A stretch of 47,011 nt of DNA from JANQTF01 sp036835375 (GTDB lineage Bacteria > Bacteroidota > Bacteroidia > J057), in contig DAITMB010000027.1 of NCBI GenBank assembly GCA_036835375.1, positions 1 through 47,011 on the forward strand, read 5' to 3'. The position numbers were made by a program, and so were the translations under genes. The notes beneath the pieces are model-generated. The model worked only from the letters and a program-made list of their open reading frames with translations, made no database searches and had not been told where the DNA came from. Below are positions 44,638 through 47,011 of this stretch, piece by piece (the first letter of the stretch is position 1; each line of letters starts with the position of its first letter).

Positions 44638-45447
44638 ATGAAATCATCCATCATACCGACTTTGCTGAGCCTGTGCGCAGCACTTCTTCTTCAGGGCTGC
44701 GCCAAATCCATTTATCAGGTGACAGACTTCACCCACTTTGGTACCCATTCAGACATTCATCCGCACATCTCCAAAGGAGAGCACTTGATGCTCGCCTACG
44801 ACTTCAGTGGGGAAAATGGGAAGTTCACCTTCAGCGCAGAAAATCTCACCAATCAGGGAATTCTCCTCGATTTTTCAGAAAGCAGCTTGGTGGTCAATGG
44901 CGAAAATCGACCCTATTTTCAAAACAAAACTTTGACCGCCCATAAATTTCAAACTCAAGGCTCCACCACTGAGATCTTCGATTTTTCTTCATCAAAGGGC
45001 AATATCAATGGAATTTCGGTCTCTCAATCAGATCTCACAAGGATCTACCTCGCCCCAGGCGCTCACATGGAATTTCGGCAAGCATTCACCCTCTCCCTTC
45101 CCGACCAAGCTTTGGTACCTGTGCGACGCAATCAATCCATTCCGCTCGAAACCTCCAATCCCGTCTTTGACTATCATTTTCAGCACTTTTTGAGCTATCG
45201 CTTGCAGGATCAGCCCGCTCAGGTGTACACCGTAAATGACCTCTTCGGCGTGAGCGCCTCGCGTGTGGTGGGTGATAAAGCCTACCTGAGTGAACTCCAG
45301 GAGCTAACGCCACATCAGGCCAAGCTGCGCACCTTTCGCTATCTCTACCGTGTTGATGAGAAGGACCAAGAATCAAAAGTTGGGACGCTCATAGGAGTTG
45401 GGTCCGCTTTTGTCTTGATTCTGTGGTTGGCGAGTCTGGAAGAATGA
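44638..45447 (+). CDS. Lipoprotein of unknown function, second of a paralogous pair
   Basis: 269 aa from the ATG at 44638; lipobox LLLQGC (Cys21). Same plan as the gene before it: YQVTDFTHFGTHSDIHPHI, GEHLMLAYDFSGENGKFTFS, LLDFSESSLVVNG, RIYLAPGAHMEFRQAFTLSLP, FLSYRLQD and a C-terminal membrane segment (VGTLIGVGSAFVLILWLASL). Sequence identity is low outside these phrases, so the duplication is old. 116 bp separate the genes; likely one transcript. Confidence 0.8.
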   Translation: MKSSIIPTLLSLCAALLLQGCAKSIYQVTDFTHFGTHSDIHPHISKGEHLMLAYDFSGENGKFTFSAENLTNQGILLDFSESSLVVNGENRPYFQNKTLTAHKFQTQGSTTEIFDFSSSKGNINGISVSQSDLTRIYLAPGAHMEFRQAFTLSLPDQALVPVRRNQSIPLETSNPVFDYHFQHFLSYRLQDQPAQVYTVNDLFGVSASRVVGDKAYLSELQELTPHQAKLRTFRYLYRVDEKDQESKVGTLIGVGSAFVLILWLASLEE

Positions 45448-45500
45448 TCACACGATCTCAACATGGGGCGGCGCTTGTGACTACAAAGCTCAAGCGCGCC

Positions 45501-46859
45501 CTATTCTTCTCCCTCGTCTTCGTTTGCATAGGCATACCAATTGATGCGTCGAGCCACGATCATGACCGTTGCCAACACAGCAAACAATCCCAAGGTGCCG
45601 ATCAGCAGGGCATAATCCTGTAGTTGAAGCAGGGCATAGTTGAACCCAAACATCAGCACCAACAATCCCCCCAGGACGAAGGTCAACCGACTGCTTTTCA
45701 GCACACTTCGAGCATATACCAAAATGACTGCGATCACCGCTGCGGCTGCGATCAAAAATGCCCACTCGAAACGCAAATGCTCGGAGATGGACAGCAGCAG
45801 GGCATAAAAGATGGTGAGTGCCAGTCCCACGAGTAAGTAAGAAATCGGATGGATGCGCTGCCGCTGGCGGATTTCGACAAAGAAAAAGATGAGGAACGTG
45901 AGCGAAATGAGCATGAGTCCATACTTGATGGAGCGCTCCGACTTGCGATAATGATCGACGGGAATGAGCAGTTCGACCCCAAAGTTGAACTCTTCCGCAA
46001 AGCTCACCTGCGAGGCGCCGGTCCATTGCTGTGGAAAATTTCGGTTGAGGTGAAGCACTTCCCATTGTGCAGTGAACTGGCCTTCAGCCATTTCGCGGGT
46101 CTTTGGCAGGAAAGCGCCATCAAACTTAGGATCCGCCCAAGGCGCTGCCAAGTCCACCGTGGTGGTGATCCCCAGCGGTGAAAAATACAGCCCATTGCTT
46201 CCCTTGAGCTTGAGGTTCAGCGAAAAAGAAATCGGCCCCCGCTTATTTGGACGAAGTGGCACGGTGGTGCTAATGCCACTGCTGAGCAACTTGCCTGTGA
46301 GTAGACCCGGCGCAAACGAAATGCTGCTATCCTGCCATTGAAGCTGCACTTGCTCCTCAATGCCGCGCACATCCGTGATGCCAAAGGAGAGAAATGCCTC
46401 TTCCCAGCGCATATCTGCCTCGGGCACATTCACCGACGAGGGCAGGGGAAACGCAAATTCGCCCTCCCATACCATGTCGCCACGATAGAGCACCGCCTCA
46501 TAAATGCCCCGATAGCGGCGCTCTGGCGCCAATTGCCCGCTGACCTGAAGCCGATCCGGCAGAAAATGAGCGTACTCCTTACGCAATCTCACGTCACCAT
46601 TACTGTCTTTGTAACTCTCCTCATACGGCACGGTGAGCACCAGCCCGGTCAACGTCTGTTTGCTCCCCCAGGTCTCGCTAATGTTGCGAATGGCCTCATT
46701 CCGAAGCGATTCGCGCTCATACACCAAGCTCCGAATCTGACCCGTCGGGATCATCAACAATAAAATCAGAAAGGCGATGCCGATTAGTCGAAGCATGATT
46801 GAGCTTCGAAGCCAACGCTTGAAGCGATCAAAGCCGTTGGGAGAAGGGGTGCTGGTCAT
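45501..46859 (-). CDS. creD: Inner-membrane protein CreD
   Basis: 452 aa. An N-terminal membrane segment about 20-40 (SSIMLRLIGIAFLILLLMIP) is followed by the CreD hallmarks TGQIRSLVYERESLRNEAIRNIS and WGSKQTLTGLVLTVPYEE, a periplasmic domain to about 300, and five or so C-terminal helices (LMLISLTFLIFFFVEIRQRQRIHPISYLLVGLALTIFYALLLSISEH in outline). In E. coli CreD belongs to the CreBC regulon and affects envelope stability and colicin tolerance; no creBC genes are in the window. Convergent with the lipoprotein pair. Confidence 0.93.
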   Translation of the reverse strand: MTSTPSPNGFDRFKRWLRSSIMLRLIGIAFLILLLMIPTGQIRSLVYERESLRNEAIRNISETWGSKQTLTGLVLTVPYEESYKDSNGDVRLRKEYAHFLPDRLQVSGQLAPERRYRGIYEAVLYRGDMVWEGEFAFPLPSSVNVPEADMRWEEAFLSFGITDVRGIEEQVQLQWQDSSISFAPGLLTGKLLSSGISTTVPLRPNKRGPISFSLNLKLKGSNGLYFSPLGITTTVDLAAPWADPKFDGAFLPKTREMAEGQFTAQWEVLHLNRNFPQQWTGASQVSFAEEFNFGVELLIPVDHYRKSERSIKYGLMLISLTFLIFFFVEIRQRQRIHPISYLLVGLALTIFYALLLSISEHLRFEWAFLIAAAAVIAVILVYARSVLKSSRLTFVLGGLLVLMFGFNYALLQLQDYALLIGTLGLFAVLATVMIVARRINWYAYANEDEGEE

Positions 46860-47011
46860 AGGTGTTCACATTTGAAGTGCAACCTAGCTGTTCGGAGTGA
46901 ATTCTGCTCTAACAATAAGAAAAAGGCTGCACATGACTGACTATGTGCCGATATCTCTCCGAATTTCGTACAGTGCCGACAATTTCTCAGCCTCTACTCC
47001 TACACTCCTTT

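Overview
The window (about 47 kb, one scaffold gap of 100 N at 26797-26896) comes from a member of the Bacteroidota. The evidence is a SusC/SusD pair, a giant hybrid two-component regulator, five proteins ending in type IX secretion (T9SS) C-terminal sorting domains (YPNP... PxGLYxx... K), promoters of the TTG-N18/20-TAnnTTTG kind, a small-subunit methylmalonyl-CoA mutase and a beta-carotene ketolase cluster. The mix of T9SS, carotenoid genes and hybrid regulator suits a free-living Saprospiria/Cytophagia-type organism; the exact lineage cannot be read from the sequence.

Region 1 (1-375) is a scar: the middle of an IS66-family tnpB gene is cut off and joined to an orphan T9SS sorting domain. 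Region 2 (about 450-24,720) is a pectin utilisation locus: a T9SS protein of unknown function, T9SS pectin methylesterase (CE8), GH43 glycosidase, 1440-aa hybrid two-component sensor/regulator, GH28 polygalacturonase lipoprotein, SusC, SusD, GH105 unsaturated galacturonyl hydrolase lipoprotein, a frameshifted beta-propeller lipoprotein, a second orphan sorting domain, an 845-aa T9SS protein with duplicated N-terminal modules, and a multidomain T9SS pectate lyase (PL1). Inferred division of labour: PL1 and the methylesterase attack pectin outside the cell, GH28, SusC and SusD handle oligomers at the envelope, and GH105 and GH43 finish them in the periplasm, with the hybrid regulator sensing a product. 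The two T9SS proteins of unknown function share a domain, and each lies head-to-head with a T9SS pectinase; this is the most promising uncharacterised element.

Region 3 (24,730-34,400) is mixed: hemin-degrading factor, Hsp20, a palindromic repeat around the assembly gap, a T9SS esterase, queuosine-precursor transporter, mutA, IscA/ErpA-type protein, a thioredoxin-SPOR fusion and an ABC exporter with a non-canonical catalytic site. Region 4 (34,429-38,510) is a carotenoid cluster, crtB - unknown - crtYcd - crtW, next to an ECF sigma factor gene with a near-perfect promoter. Region 5 (38,858-46,859) holds a protein of unknown function, two paralogous outer-membrane barrels (one with LysM), an S41 C-terminal processing protease, two paralogous lipoproteins and CreD. 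No tRNA, rRNA or CRISPR array was seen.
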